Positions 42,358-50,155 of a stretch of DNA of 64,000 bases are shown here, piece by piece; within the stretch, counting starts at the first letter, position 1; each line of letters begins with the position of its first letter. The notes beneath the pieces were generated by a model that saw only the letters and a list, made by a program, of their open reading frames with translations, was not told the origin of the DNA and made no database searches. The position numbers were made by a program, and so were the translations under genes. Location: positions 496,001-560,000 of the forward strand of contig NZ_SUUH01000002.1 in assembly GCF_015062615.1 (NCBI RefSeq). Reading direction: 5' to 3'. Source of the DNA: Denitrobacterium detoxificans. Its GTDB lineage: Bacteria; Actinomycetota; Coriobacteriia; Coriobacteriales; Eggerthellaceae.

Positions 42358-43758
42358 CTATGCGGCAGAGAGACTCGACTTGTCGTAAATGAGTTCTACT
42401 TCGTTATAGCATACGCTATCGGCTACGCCGTCATCCCCAGAAAAGCCCCCTATCAGGCGAGACCACCAGATTCCCAGGGCCTCGAGCGGGTTGGGAGCGG
42501 CCACATCCTGAGTGGCTACCAAGTTGGCCGTGCCGATGACTTCGTTCTGCTGGTAGTACGTGATTTTGCCTACGACGTCGCCAGCCTTCACGCTGCCGTT
42601 AATGTCGTAGTAGGTAACTTCCTGGCTCACGTTGCCGGCAAGCGCGAATACGCGGAATGTTTGGTTGGGGTTTTCGAGCGTTGCGGGAACCGTCTTGTCG
42701 GTCCAGGCCGCATCAGCTACTTCTGCCACCAAGGGAACCGTAGCGCCATTTGCATTGACGGTAGTCTGCGTCGTCTGCGCGGCGGCATAATCGATCATGT
42801 TCTCGTATGCCCATTCCCAGAGCGTACGCGTATCGGTGAAGCGCATGGAGGACGACGTGGAGTTCAGTACGGCGGAAATGAGGCGCGTGCCGTTTTGCTC
42901 GACGGCACCCGCAAAGCACTCGCCTGCCGCATCGGTAAAGCCCGTCTTCACGCCCAGAACGCCTTCGACCACGCCAAACAGCTCGTCGGTGGATTCCAGC
43001 TCGACGCCCGTGGTCGCGCCATCGCGGATAACGGTTACCGTACCACCGTCCTGGCTGGTGATGGACCTGATGGCATCAATCTTCATGGCGTAGTTGGCCA
43101 AGGTGGCCACATCCCGTGCGGTGCTGTACATTTCCTGGCTAGCGTATACGCCATCGTCGAGACCGTGGGGGTTCGCCCACAGCGAATTCGTCATGCCGAG
43201 CTTGGCCGACGTGTCGTTCATGGCCTGCACGAATGCCTCAACGGATTCGGTGGACGTAGGCGAAGCGTTGCCCTGTTCCTTCAGAATCTGCGCGCCCACG
43301 CACTCGGCGATGGACTGTGCTGCATCATTGCCGCTGGGCCAGAGCATGGCCTTCAGGGCCTCTTGCAGCGTAAGGGTATCCCCCGCTTGCAGGCCTGCCG
43401 AGGATTCGCCAATGGCGGCGGCCGTGCTGCTCACCGTGATTTCGGTGTCAAGGCTTGCGTACTCTACGGCGGTTACGGCCGTCATGACCTTGGTGATGCT
43501 GGCGATGTTCACGTGTTCGTCGGCATTGCGCTCGAAGAGCACGTTGCCATCGGAATCCATGAGCAGCACCGACGATGCCTCCACGCTGGGGCATTGGGCG
43601 GCGGAAAGATTGCGGTTCGCTACCGTCTCGCCTGCGATGACGTCGCTTTTCTGCACGTTTGCGTAAGCCTGCGCAGGTGCAAACGCAAGTACGGTGGCAA
43701 GCGCCAGGGCAAGCATGCCGAACGAGATGGTGATTCGTTTGGATGAAAGCTGCTTCAC
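42358..43758 (-). CDS. dacA: D-alanyl-D-alanine carboxypeptidase (PBP5 type)
   Basis: Trims pentapeptide side chains of peptidoglycan. The 466-residue protein has a signal peptide (about 1-33, ending AQAYA), the active-site SITK (serine nucleophile, about 89), SGN (about 142) and KTG (about 265) motifs of the S11 family. A long C-terminal region that may hold a beta domain follows, without a clear membrane anchor. The start is GTG at 43758 behind AGAGAGGT, 12 bases from the VanW gene, so they are cotranscribed. Confidence 0.93.
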   Translation of the reverse strand: MKQLSSKRITISFGMLALALATVLAFAPAQAYANVQKSDVIAGETVANRNLSAAQCPSVEASSVLLMDSDGNVLFERNADEHVNIASITKVMTAVTAVEYASLDTEITVSSTAAAIGESSAGLQAGDTLTLQEALKAMLWPSGNDAAQSIAECVGAQILKEQGNASPTSTESVEAFVQAMNDTSAKLGMTNSLWANPHGLDDGVYASQEMYSTARDVATLANYAMKIDAIRSITSQDGGTVTVIRDGATTGVELESTDELFGVVEGVLGVKTGFTDAAGECFAGAVEQNGTRLISAVLNSTSSSMRFTDTRTLWEWAYENMIDYAAAQTTQTTVNANGATVPLVAEVADAAWTDKTVPATLENPNQTFRVFALAGNVSQEVTYYDINGSVKAGDVVGKITYYQQNEVIGTANLVATQDVAAPNPLEALGIWWSRLIGGFSGDDGVADSVCYNEVELIYDKSSLSAA

Positions 43759-43770
43759 GTGGTGACCTCT

Positions 43771-46011
43771 CTAGCTTTTCGTTCCGACGACAATGACCTC
43801 GTTCACGGCAACGTAGGTGGATTGGAAGAGGTCCTTGTGCAGGACGTTACCCTCGGAATCCTTTACCGTGCGCGTAACGCTGATGCTCGAGCCGTTCTTG
43901 CCTTCGGTCTGCACGTATTGCGTGCCTGCGGCAATGGTGTCGTCGTAGGTGTACGTGGTGCCATATTCGGCCCCTTCTTGCCATTCGCCGGTTTCGGTGG
44001 AGACAACGTACCCTGGGTCGATTCCATACAGTGTAGCGGTAACGGTCGTGTCGGTGTAAGACATGTCCAGCAAAACATCTGAAGTGCCATCATTGGTCCA
44101 TTTCAGATCGGGAGACGGATAGCTGATGGCGGCGTCTCGACCTGCGGGATACGAGGCGATGTAGCTGGAATGGTTATGGCGTTCTTTCACGGGGTAGCCG
44201 GCGTTGTATACCGCGTTGAATACGGTAGTGGCAACCTGGCAGATGCCACCGCCGAAGTCTTCCTCGCTCACGCCATTCACCACGACGCCCGCTACCTGGA
44301 ACCCGGCCGCTTCGTTGCATTCGCCCGCCGTATCGTTGAAGCTCCACACTCCCCCGTTGCTCGAAACGATGGAGTTGTCGAGCAGGTCGGCTGCCAAGTG
44401 AATATTGTGATTGCGAGCCGTCGAGCGAGCGGTGTATTCGGTGGTGTACGAGCTGATCTTCGTGATAAGGCCCAGGGAAATCGCCTCGTCGACCGAGATA
44501 TGGCTGGGCATATCCACGAGTTTCAGTGTGATGGTGGGCGTAGCGCTGGGCGCGTCGCCGCCGAAGAGCGCGTTCGTGATCTGGGTAACCGCATCTTCGG
44601 TTTCGGGCATGAGCCCGCCGGAGGTTACGTTTACGTAGATGCTGTCGTTTTCCCGCTCGAACGCTACCGTAAGGCTATCGGCATCGACGCCCGAAAGCGA
44701 CTGCGTGACCAGGTAATGCTTTACCTTGGAGCTGTCGACCGTGGGGGCAAGCGCATACGTGCCATCGCCGTTTTGGACGATATCCGTGGTAATCATGTCT
44801 CCCAGGTCGGAAGACGTGGCATGCCACTCGCCCCCCTCTTCCGAGAACGTAAGGCCATAGGCAATGGCGTTGTTGATGGTGTTGCAGGTGGCCTGCGCGG
44901 TAGATTCGCTGATCTTCATGGGGGTGTACACTACTTCGGCCACGAATGCGCGCGTAACGCTGTCGTCACTGGTGAGCAACGTGGAAAGCTTGTCGGCGAA
45001 CCAGGTGCGGTCGACCATCATGCCGTCGTGGCCTTCGGTGACGCTGGCCTGGCCCTTCGAAATGGTGATGCCGTAGTTCTCGTAGGCTTCGCCCATGGAC
45101 GAGTCAATCTGGCTGGCCAGCCATTCAAGGTCTTCTTCGCCAAACGAGACGACGACGGAAAGCTGGCGGGCACCAAAGAACAGGCCAATGCGGTCGAAGA
45201 TGCCACCGCGACCTTCGGCCATGGCTGCGTCGATGAGCGCGTCGTAGTCGATGGAGGCATTCAGGTTCGAGGCGTTGGTGTTCCACACCTCAGTGGAGGC
45301 CAGTTCCTCTTCTACGGTGACCTCGTCGCTGGAAGCGGTATTGGTGTGATGCAGCGCCATGCCCTCTTCACTGGAGTAGATTTCCACGTCTGAACTGGTG
45401 AGTCGGGGTTCGTATACCGTTTTCACGGCATCGATGGCCTCGTCGCGCGTCATGCCGGCAACGTCGATGCCGCCCACGGAAACGTTGGGCATAATCTTGC
45501 CCCATCGCGTTACGTAATCGCCTGCATAGCACACGCAGTTGAAGAGCGCGAACACTACGAGTATTGCGGCGAACAAGGCCGCGCGGGGATGCCTGGCGCG
45601 AAGCGAGCCGAATGCGTGCAGGATGCCCTTCCCGATGAACGAAAAGAACGAAAAGAGTCCCGTGACCAATCCGCCAAGGATGATGGCTACGATATTGCGG
45701 CTCTTGGCTTTGCTGCGATGTGCGGAACGCGGCTGCTGGGCGCGAACTGCGCCTACGCTCGTAGAACGTGTACGGGTCGAGCTATTCGAACGCATGGTTC
45801 GCTGCGGTTGCGTTCGCCTGGTTGCGCGCGAGGTGTTCGCCGTGCGCGTTGCAGAGCGATTGCTCGCGGGCGCACGCTTACCGGCGCTGCTACGTGAAGA
45901 GCGCGCTGGTGCCGCGTTGCGCGTGCGTCGCGTCTGCCCGCTGCCTGCGTGCTTTCCGCCGCGCGAAGATGCGCGGGAAGACGAACTCCGATTGTGACGA
46001 GCTTCAGCCAT
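43771..46011 (-). CDS. VanW-family surface protein with PG-binding-4 and G5-like domains
   Basis: 746 residues. The first 105 are extremely Ser/Arg/Thr-rich and cytoplasmic. Two hydrophobic segments follow (about 107-130 and 143-165), then the sequence GKIMPNVSVGGIDVAGMTRD typical of exported VanW proteins. Peptidoglycan-binding-4-like repeats (about 180-500), the VanW domain (NIHLAADLLDNSIVSSNGGV, FQVAGVVVNGVSEEDFGGGI then CQVATTVFNAVYN, about 540-650) and a G5-like C-terminal domain (about 665-740) follow. VanW function is unknown; L,D-transpeptidase-like wall partners are usual. The Arg/Ser-rich head is unusual and low-complexity. Confidence 0.88.
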   Translation of the reverse strand: MAEARHNRSSSSRASSRGGKHAGSGQTRRTRNAAPARSSRSSAGKRAPASNRSATRTANTSRATRRTQPQRTMRSNSSTRTRSTSVGAVRAQQPRSAHRSKAKSRNIVAIILGGLVTGLFSFFSFIGKGILHAFGSLRARHPRAALFAAILVVFALFNCVCYAGDYVTRWGKIMPNVSVGGIDVAGMTRDEAIDAVKTVYEPRLTSSDVEIYSSEEGMALHHTNTASSDEVTVEEELASTEVWNTNASNLNASIDYDALIDAAMAEGRGGIFDRIGLFFGARQLSVVVSFGEEDLEWLASQIDSSMGEAYENYGITISKGQASVTEGHDGMMVDRTWFADKLSTLLTSDDSVTRAFVAEVVYTPMKISESTAQATCNTINNAIAYGLTFSEEGGEWHATSSDLGDMITTDIVQNGDGTYALAPTVDSSKVKHYLVTQSLSGVDADSLTVAFERENDSIYVNVTSGGLMPETEDAVTQITNALFGGDAPSATPTITLKLVDMPSHISVDEAISLGLITKISSYTTEYTARSTARNHNIHLAADLLDNSIVSSNGGVWSFNDTAGECNEAAGFQVAGVVVNGVSEEDFGGGICQVATTVFNAVYNAGYPVKERHNHSSYIASYPAGRDAAISYPSPDLKWTNDGTSDVLLDMSYTDTTVTATLYGIDPGYVVSTETGEWQEGAEYGTTYTYDDTIAAGTQYVQTEGKNGSSISVTRTVKDSEGNVLHKDLFQSTYVAVNEVIVVGTKS

Positions 46012-46013
46012 TG

Positions 46014-46664
46014 CTACGAACGCTCAGCTTTCCTAGCTGCGGAAAGCTTCCGCAGGGCTTCTCGCACGTAGTACGTGGTGGAATACGCCCCCAGCAGAAG
46101 GCCGGCATAGATAAACCAGATGGCCCAGCAAACGTTCGCTCCGTTGAAGCCGGGAAGCCATGCGAAGTCGCACCATCCCAAACCGGGAATGAGCGGAGCG
46201 TTTAGCACCAGACCCGCAAAGCCGATGAAGAAGAACGTGGTGGCAACCTTACCTGGGTAGATGACGTCGACGCGCACCTTCCAGCGCTTGAGCAGGATGG
46301 CGTATCCTGCCATAAGTACGATGTCGCGACCCAGCACGAGCACGATAATCCACAGGGGGATGCGGCCCGTAAGGTATACGCCGAGCACGCCCAGAATCAT
46401 GAGGAGGCGGTCTACCGCTGGGTCGAGCATGCGACCCAGCTTCGTAACCTGATTCGTTCGACGAGCGATTTGCCCGTCAAGGAAGTCGGTGCAGGCGGCA
46501 ATCGCAAACAACGCGGTAGCCGCAATGTTGTTCCCCTGCATGAGCATGAAGAAGAACGCGGGAATCATGCACAGACGCACAAAGCTGATCGCATTGGGAA
46601 GCGTGAATATAGCGTCAGATGGATTCTCCGGAGTGCCTTTGATGATGTCGTTCTCTTGCGTCAT
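46014..46664 (-). CDS. CDP-alcohol phosphatidyltransferase (second PgsA homologue)
   Basis: 216 residues with the complete motif D60-x2-D63-G64-x2-A-R68-x8-G77-x3-D81-x3-D85 and five or six membrane helices. It is most like phosphatidylglycerophosphate or cardiolipin synthases of the CDP-alcohol family. As the window also encodes a PgsA domain fused to CinA, one of the two probably makes another lipid such as cardiolipin. It is the first gene of the envelope/ior operon and ends two bases before the VanW start codon. Confidence 0.88.
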   Translation of the reverse strand: MTQENDIIKGTPENPSDAIFTLPNAISFVRLCMIPAFFFMLMQGNNIAATALFAIAACTDFLDGQIARRTNQVTKLGRMLDPAVDRLLMILGVLGVYLTGRIPLWIIVLVLGRDIVLMAGYAILLKRWKVRVDVIYPGKVATTFFFIGFAGLVLNAPLIPGLGWCDFAWLPGFNGANVCWAIWFIYAGLLLGAYSTTYYVREALRKLSAARKAERS

Positions 46665-46689
46665 GTCCCTGCGTTTCTGCTAATCAAAA

Positions 46690-46726
46690 CAAAAAGAGTC
46701 GGGTGCGAATAGACACCCGACTCTTT
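46690..46726 (-). terminator. Strong terminator of the ech operon (bidirectional stem)
   Basis: On the minus strand AAAGAGTCGGGTG (46726-46714) pairs with CACCCGACTCTTT (46705-46693), a perfect 13-bp stem with an 8-base loop, followed by a T-rich tail. It separates echF from pgsA2, so the next operon needs its own promoter in a very short space or readthrough. Confidence 0.93.
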
Positions 46727-46747
46727 ATTGTAGCGAAAATTGCAGAC

Positions 46748-47185
46748 CTATTCCTTCGCGGCCTCGCGTTCGGCTTTGGCTTTCATAGCAGCTTCAAGTT
46801 TCGCCTTCTTCGCGGCTTCCTTGGCCGCTTTCTCCTCTTCCGATTCTTCCGGTTTCGTGAAAACCTCGGGAGCCATGGAGCGCGTGGGCTTCTGATACGT
46901 GGGCAGCATGGTCAGGCAGCTTTTTGGGCAAGCGCGCACGCACGAGCTGCACTGTACGCAGCCGAAATGGTCGATTGTCCAGGTGCCAGCCTTCTTGTCG
47001 ACGGTGATGGAATGTGCGGGGCACGCCTTCTGGCAGATGCCGCACAGGATGCAGACCTTCATGTCGTTTTCAATGTGGCCCTTCAGGCCTGCGGGTGCAG
47101 GCTTCGTCTCGAAGGGATACAGCAGCGTCTCAGGCTTCTTGAAAAGCGAGCCCAAGGTCATTTTTCCAAGTTTGAAACTACCCAT
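46748..47185 (-). CDS. echF: Ech hydrogenase polyferredoxin-like subunit (EchF type)
   Basis: 145 residues. Two [4Fe-4S] motifs, CILCGICQKACP and CVQCSSCVRACP (about 55-95), in the NuoI/EchF arrangement, passing electrons between ferredoxin and the NiFe subunits. An uncommon C-terminal tail of about 35 residues is made nearly only of Ala, Lys and Glu. ATG 47185 follows GGAAAGGTAGGG; the frame is open to 47221 but would overlap echE. Last gene of the operon. Confidence 0.9.
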   Translation of the reverse strand: MGSFKLGKMTLGSLFKKPETLLYPFETKPAPAGLKGHIENDMKVCILCGICQKACPAHSITVDKKAGTWTIDHFGCVQCSSCVRACPKSCLTMLPTYQKPTRSMAPEVFTKPEESEEEKAAKEAAKKAKLEAAMKAKAEREAAKE

Positions 47186-47189
47186 GGCC

Positions 47190-48278
47190 CTACCTTTCCG
47201 TGCAGCTGATGCAGGGGTCAATCGTAAGCACGATCATGTTCACATCGGTGAGCTCGCAGCCCGCGAGCGCCGTGGCCATGCCGGCCAGGTTCGCGCTGGT
47301 TGGCGTGCGAATGCGCATGCGCTCCAGGTACTTCGTGCCGTTGCCCATGGCGTAGTAGTAGCATTCGCCACGCGGCTGCTCGAGGGCGTTGCACGCCTGT
47401 GCGCCGGCCTTGGGCGAGCCCTTCACGGGAACGGCAATGTCGCCTGCGGGGATGGTGGCACACAGCTCGTTGATGATGTCGATGCTCTGCAGCACTTCCT
47501 GCGCGCGCACGATAACGCGGGCCATGCAGTCGCCGTCGGTGGAGAGGATCGGCTGGAAGTCGCTCAGGTACTTGTAGCCGCCATTACCCAGACGACGCAC
47601 GTCGTTGTTCAGGTTGCTGGCGCGGGCGAAGGGGCCCACCATGCCGTACTTTGCCGCGTCTTCGGGCGTGATGACGCCTACGCCCACCAGGCGCGAGCGA
47701 ACGCTTGTGTCGTTCACGAAGGTGTTCATGAGCTGCTGGTATTCGTCCTTGATGCCCGCAAGCGTGTCCTGCAGGTGGCGGAGCGTCTCGGCGTCTTGGT
47801 CACGCACCATGCCGCCCACGACCACGGCCGAGAAGATCACGCGGCCGCCGGTCATGCGCTCGAAGCAATCAAGCACGCGCTCACGCAGACGCCAGCAATG
47901 CATGAACAGGCTCTCGAAGCCGAATGCGTCGGCTGCCAGGCCCATCCACAGGATGTGCGAATGCACGCGCGAAAGTTCATGCAGGATGACGCGCAGGTAT
48001 TCCGCACGCGTGGGGATTTCCACGCCCATGAGCTTCTCGACGGTTTCCGCGTAGCCCATGCTATGGCCGAATGCGCAGATGCCGCAGATGCGCTCTGCAA
48101 TGTAGATGAACTGGTTGTAGTCGCGCGTTTCAGTGAGCTTTTCCAGGCCGCGATGGATGAAGCCAATCTGGGGAATGGCCTCGACGACCTTTTCGTCTTC
48201 GACTACCAGGTCCAGATGAAGCGGTTCGGGCAGAACCGGGTGCTGCGGACCGAAAGGAATGACGGTTGCCTTGCCCAT
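47190..48278 (-). CDS. echE: Ech-type [NiFe] hydrogenase large subunit
   Basis: Carries the NiFe active site. The 362-residue protein has the N-terminal RICGIC (Cys65, Cys68) and the C-terminal DPCISCTER (Cys356, Cys359), so all four nickel cysteines are present, which distinguishes it from the NuoD subunit of complex I. It ends three residues after the last cysteine and therefore has no C-terminal extension to be cleaved by a maturation protease. Group 4 (energy-converting) hydrogenase is the best assignment. It starts one base after echD. hyp maturation genes are not in the window. Confidence 0.95.
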   Translation of the reverse strand: MGKATVIPFGPQHPVLPEPLHLDLVVEDEKVVEAIPQIGFIHRGLEKLTETRDYNQFIYIAERICGICAFGHSMGYAETVEKLMGVEIPTRAEYLRVILHELSRVHSHILWMGLAADAFGFESLFMHCWRLRERVLDCFERMTGGRVIFSAVVVGGMVRDQDAETLRHLQDTLAGIKDEYQQLMNTFVNDTSVRSRLVGVGVITPEDAAKYGMVGPFARASNLNNDVRRLGNGGYKYLSDFQPILSTDGDCMARVIVRAQEVLQSIDIINELCATIPAGDIAVPVKGSPKAGAQACNALEQPRGECYYYAMGNGTKYLERMRIRTPTSANLAGMATALAGCELTDVNMIVLTIDPCISCTER

Positions 48279-48279
48279 G

Positions 48280-48738
48280 CTACTCCCCTTCCCCTTCTTC
48301 GGTTGCCTTCTTGGCAGCGGCTGCCTTGGCCTTTGCCGCCTTCGCAGCGGCGATCTTCGCGGCCTTCTCGCGGGCTGCCTTCTGCTCGGGGCTGATGACG
48401 GTCATGGGCTCCTTCATGGCCAGGTCGTAGAATGCGCCCTGGAAGTCGAGGACCATGCCAGTCATATTCACGCCGAACAGGTCGTGCGCTTCATTTTCGA
48501 AGGGGAAGAGACCCAGGAACATGTCCTGCAGCGAGGGAACCTCGTCGGTCTTCTGCACCCCGCGAATGCGGAAATTCTCGTAGATGCCTTCGCGTTCGAA
48601 GGTATACGTGATGTCGATGCCCTCTTCGGTGTTTACGCAATGCGTCTGCACGGCGCGCCAGCCTTCGGCGTTGCGACGCTGCGCAATCGCACGGAGCTCG
48701 GAGAGCTGAATATCTTGAAAGTGCTGGTCGATTGCCAT
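48280..48738 (-). CDS. echD: Ech hydrogenase 30-kDa-like subunit (NuoC/EchD type)
   Basis: 152 residues. The core (about 10-110) matches NuoC-like proteins, with FEREGIYENFRIRGVQKTDE, PSLQDMFLGLFPFENEAHDL and FGV. After it comes a 38-residue tail almost only of Ala and Lys ending in Glu/Gly, like the tail of EchF. ATG shares one base with the echC stop (TAATG). It has no cofactor; it helps assemble the hydrophilic arm. Confidence 0.88.
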   Translation of the reverse strand: MAIDQHFQDIQLSELRAIAQRRNAEGWRAVQTHCVNTEEGIDITYTFEREGIYENFRIRGVQKTDEVPSLQDMFLGLFPFENEAHDLFGVNMTGMVLDFQGAFYDLAMKEPMTVISPEQKAAREKAAKIAAAKAAKAKAAAAKKATEEGEGE

Positions 48739-49241
48739 TATGCCCCCTTCGCTATCTCTTCTTCGACGGGCGTGCCACGGGTGAGCTCAGGCAGCTTCGG
48801 CGGAACGTAGGTGCCCGACTTGATGGCCTTACTCTTCTCGTCCAGGATGCCCACGGCTTCCACGACGGCGTCGATGAGCGCTTCGGGGCGCACGGCGCAG
48901 CCGGGTGCGTACACGTCGACGGGAATGGCCTTGTCTACGCCGCCGAGCACGTTGTAGCAGTCGTGGAACACGCCGCCCGTGCAAGCGCAGCAGCCGCAAG
49001 CCACAACGACCTTCGGCTCGAGCATCTGACTGTAGATCTCGCGCACGACGTGGATGTTACGTTCGTTGACGCTACCCGTTACCAGGAAGATGTCGGCGTG
49101 TTTCGGGTTGCCGGTGTTCACCACGCCGAAGCGTTCGGCGTCGAACCCGGGGCATAGGGCCGCAAGCACTTCGATGTCGCAGCCATTGCAGCTGGAAGCG
49201 TCGTAGTGGATGACCCACGGGGATTTGCTAGCAAAAGACAT
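48738..49241 (-). CDS. echC: Ech-type [NiFe] hydrogenase small subunit
   Basis: 167 residues binding the proximal [4Fe-4S] cluster: CNGC (Cys18, Cys21), a cysteine in VACGCCACTGG, and the final YAPGCAVRP cysteine, as in NuoB/EchC. The short form with only the proximal cluster is typical of group 4 hydrogenases. ATG 49241 follows AAGGAGG. The cluster motif has extra cysteines (CGCCAC), a small departure from the usual single one. Confidence 0.94.
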   Translation of the reverse strand: MSFASKSPWVIHYDASSCNGCDIEVLAALCPGFDAERFGVVNTGNPKHADIFLVTGSVNERNIHVVREIYSQMLEPKVVVACGCCACTGGVFHDCYNVLGGVDKAIPVDVYAPGCAVRPEALIDAVVEAVGILDEKSKAIKSGTYVPPKLPELTRGTPVEEEIAKGA

Positions 49242-49254
49242 GTGAGCCTCCTTC

Positions 49255-50142
49255 CTATACGAATGCCAACACGGCGATGTTGATGCCGCCGGCGACCAGG
49301 GCAACCGCCCAGGCCCACTTGAGCATGGGCTGCCACTTCACGCGGGCGAAGTTGTTGTCGATCCAGATTTCCAGGAACCACATGACCAGCGCGAAGACGA
49401 TGGCCACGATGATGGTTACGGGGCCGCCCCAGACGAAGAACATGCCTACCCAGCCCAGGAAGAGCACATCTTCGACCCAGTGCATGATCTCGACCTTGGC
49501 AAGCGTGGGGCCGGACATTTCCGTGGTGACGCCCTTCACGATGTCCTGGTGGCCGTGGTGGCCGCTGTCGGAGATGTCGAAGGGGCTCTTGCGGAGCTTG
49601 ATGGTGAGGATGAATGCCAGCCCGATGAACGCACCCAGGCCGAAGCAGATGACAGGATGCGTAAGGTGGAATGCGGATGCCACGTCGAACGAATGCGTTA
49701 CCTGGTAGAACGCGATGGCCATGAACAGGACCATGGGCTCGTAGCTCATGACCTGCATGGTTTCGCGCGCAGCGCCGATTTCGGCGTAGGGCGAACGCGT
49801 GGAGTACGCGGCGATGATGAAAAACAGGCTCGACAGCGTGATGACGAAAACGCATAGCAGCAGGTTGCCGCCGCTGAAGAAGATGCCGCCTGCCAGCATG
49901 GCAAAGCCAAGTGCTGCGGCAATGTAGACGCCTTCGACACCGTTCACGCTTGCGCGTTCCTTTTCCAGAAGCTTGCGCACGTCCCAATAGGGCTGCAGCA
50001 GCTTCGGGCCAACGCGACCCTGCATGCGGGCGCTGATGATGCGCTCCAGGCCAGCCAGCAGGCAGCCGATAACGGGAGCGACGACGGCGAAAATGACCGT
50101 GGCGATGATGGTCTTCAGAATTGCCATGAGAATGGGTGTCAT
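49255..50142 (-). CDS. echB: Ech hydrogenase membrane subunit NuoH/EchB type
   Basis: 295 residues with about eight membrane helices. Family motifs are present: GLERIISARMQGRVGP near the N-terminus and the SPYAEIGAARETMQVMSYEP loop, then KSPFDISDSGHHGHQDIVKG. It joins the hydrophilic Ni-Fe-S arm to the ion-pumping subunit. The histidine-rich loop GHHGHQ is notable and resembles quinone-less EchB proteins. ATG 50142 follows AAAGGAG. Confidence 0.94.
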   Translation of the reverse strand: MTPILMAILKTIIATVIFAVVAPVIGCLLAGLERIISARMQGRVGPKLLQPYWDVRKLLEKERASVNGVEGVYIAAALGFAMLAGGIFFSGGNLLLCVFVITLSSLFFIIAAYSTRSPYAEIGAARETMQVMSYEPMVLFMAIAFYQVTHSFDVASAFHLTHPVICFGLGAFIGLAFILTIKLRKSPFDISDSGHHGHQDIVKGVTTEMSGPTLAKVEIMHWVEDVLFLGWVGMFFVWGGPVTIIVAIVFALVMWFLEIWIDNNFARVKWQPMLKWAWAVALVAGGINIAVLAFV

Positions 50143-50155
50143 CTTGCGCTCCTTT

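Noticed and set aside
42322..43746. 474-residue plus frame opposite dacA
   Set aside because: Antisense to a gene with all three penicillin-binding motifs; no domain.
19351..46726. Shared AGAGTCGGGTG in the rny leader and the ech terminator
   Set aside because: The 11-base match is part of two unrelated GC-rich hairpins; the flanks differ, so it is probably chance.
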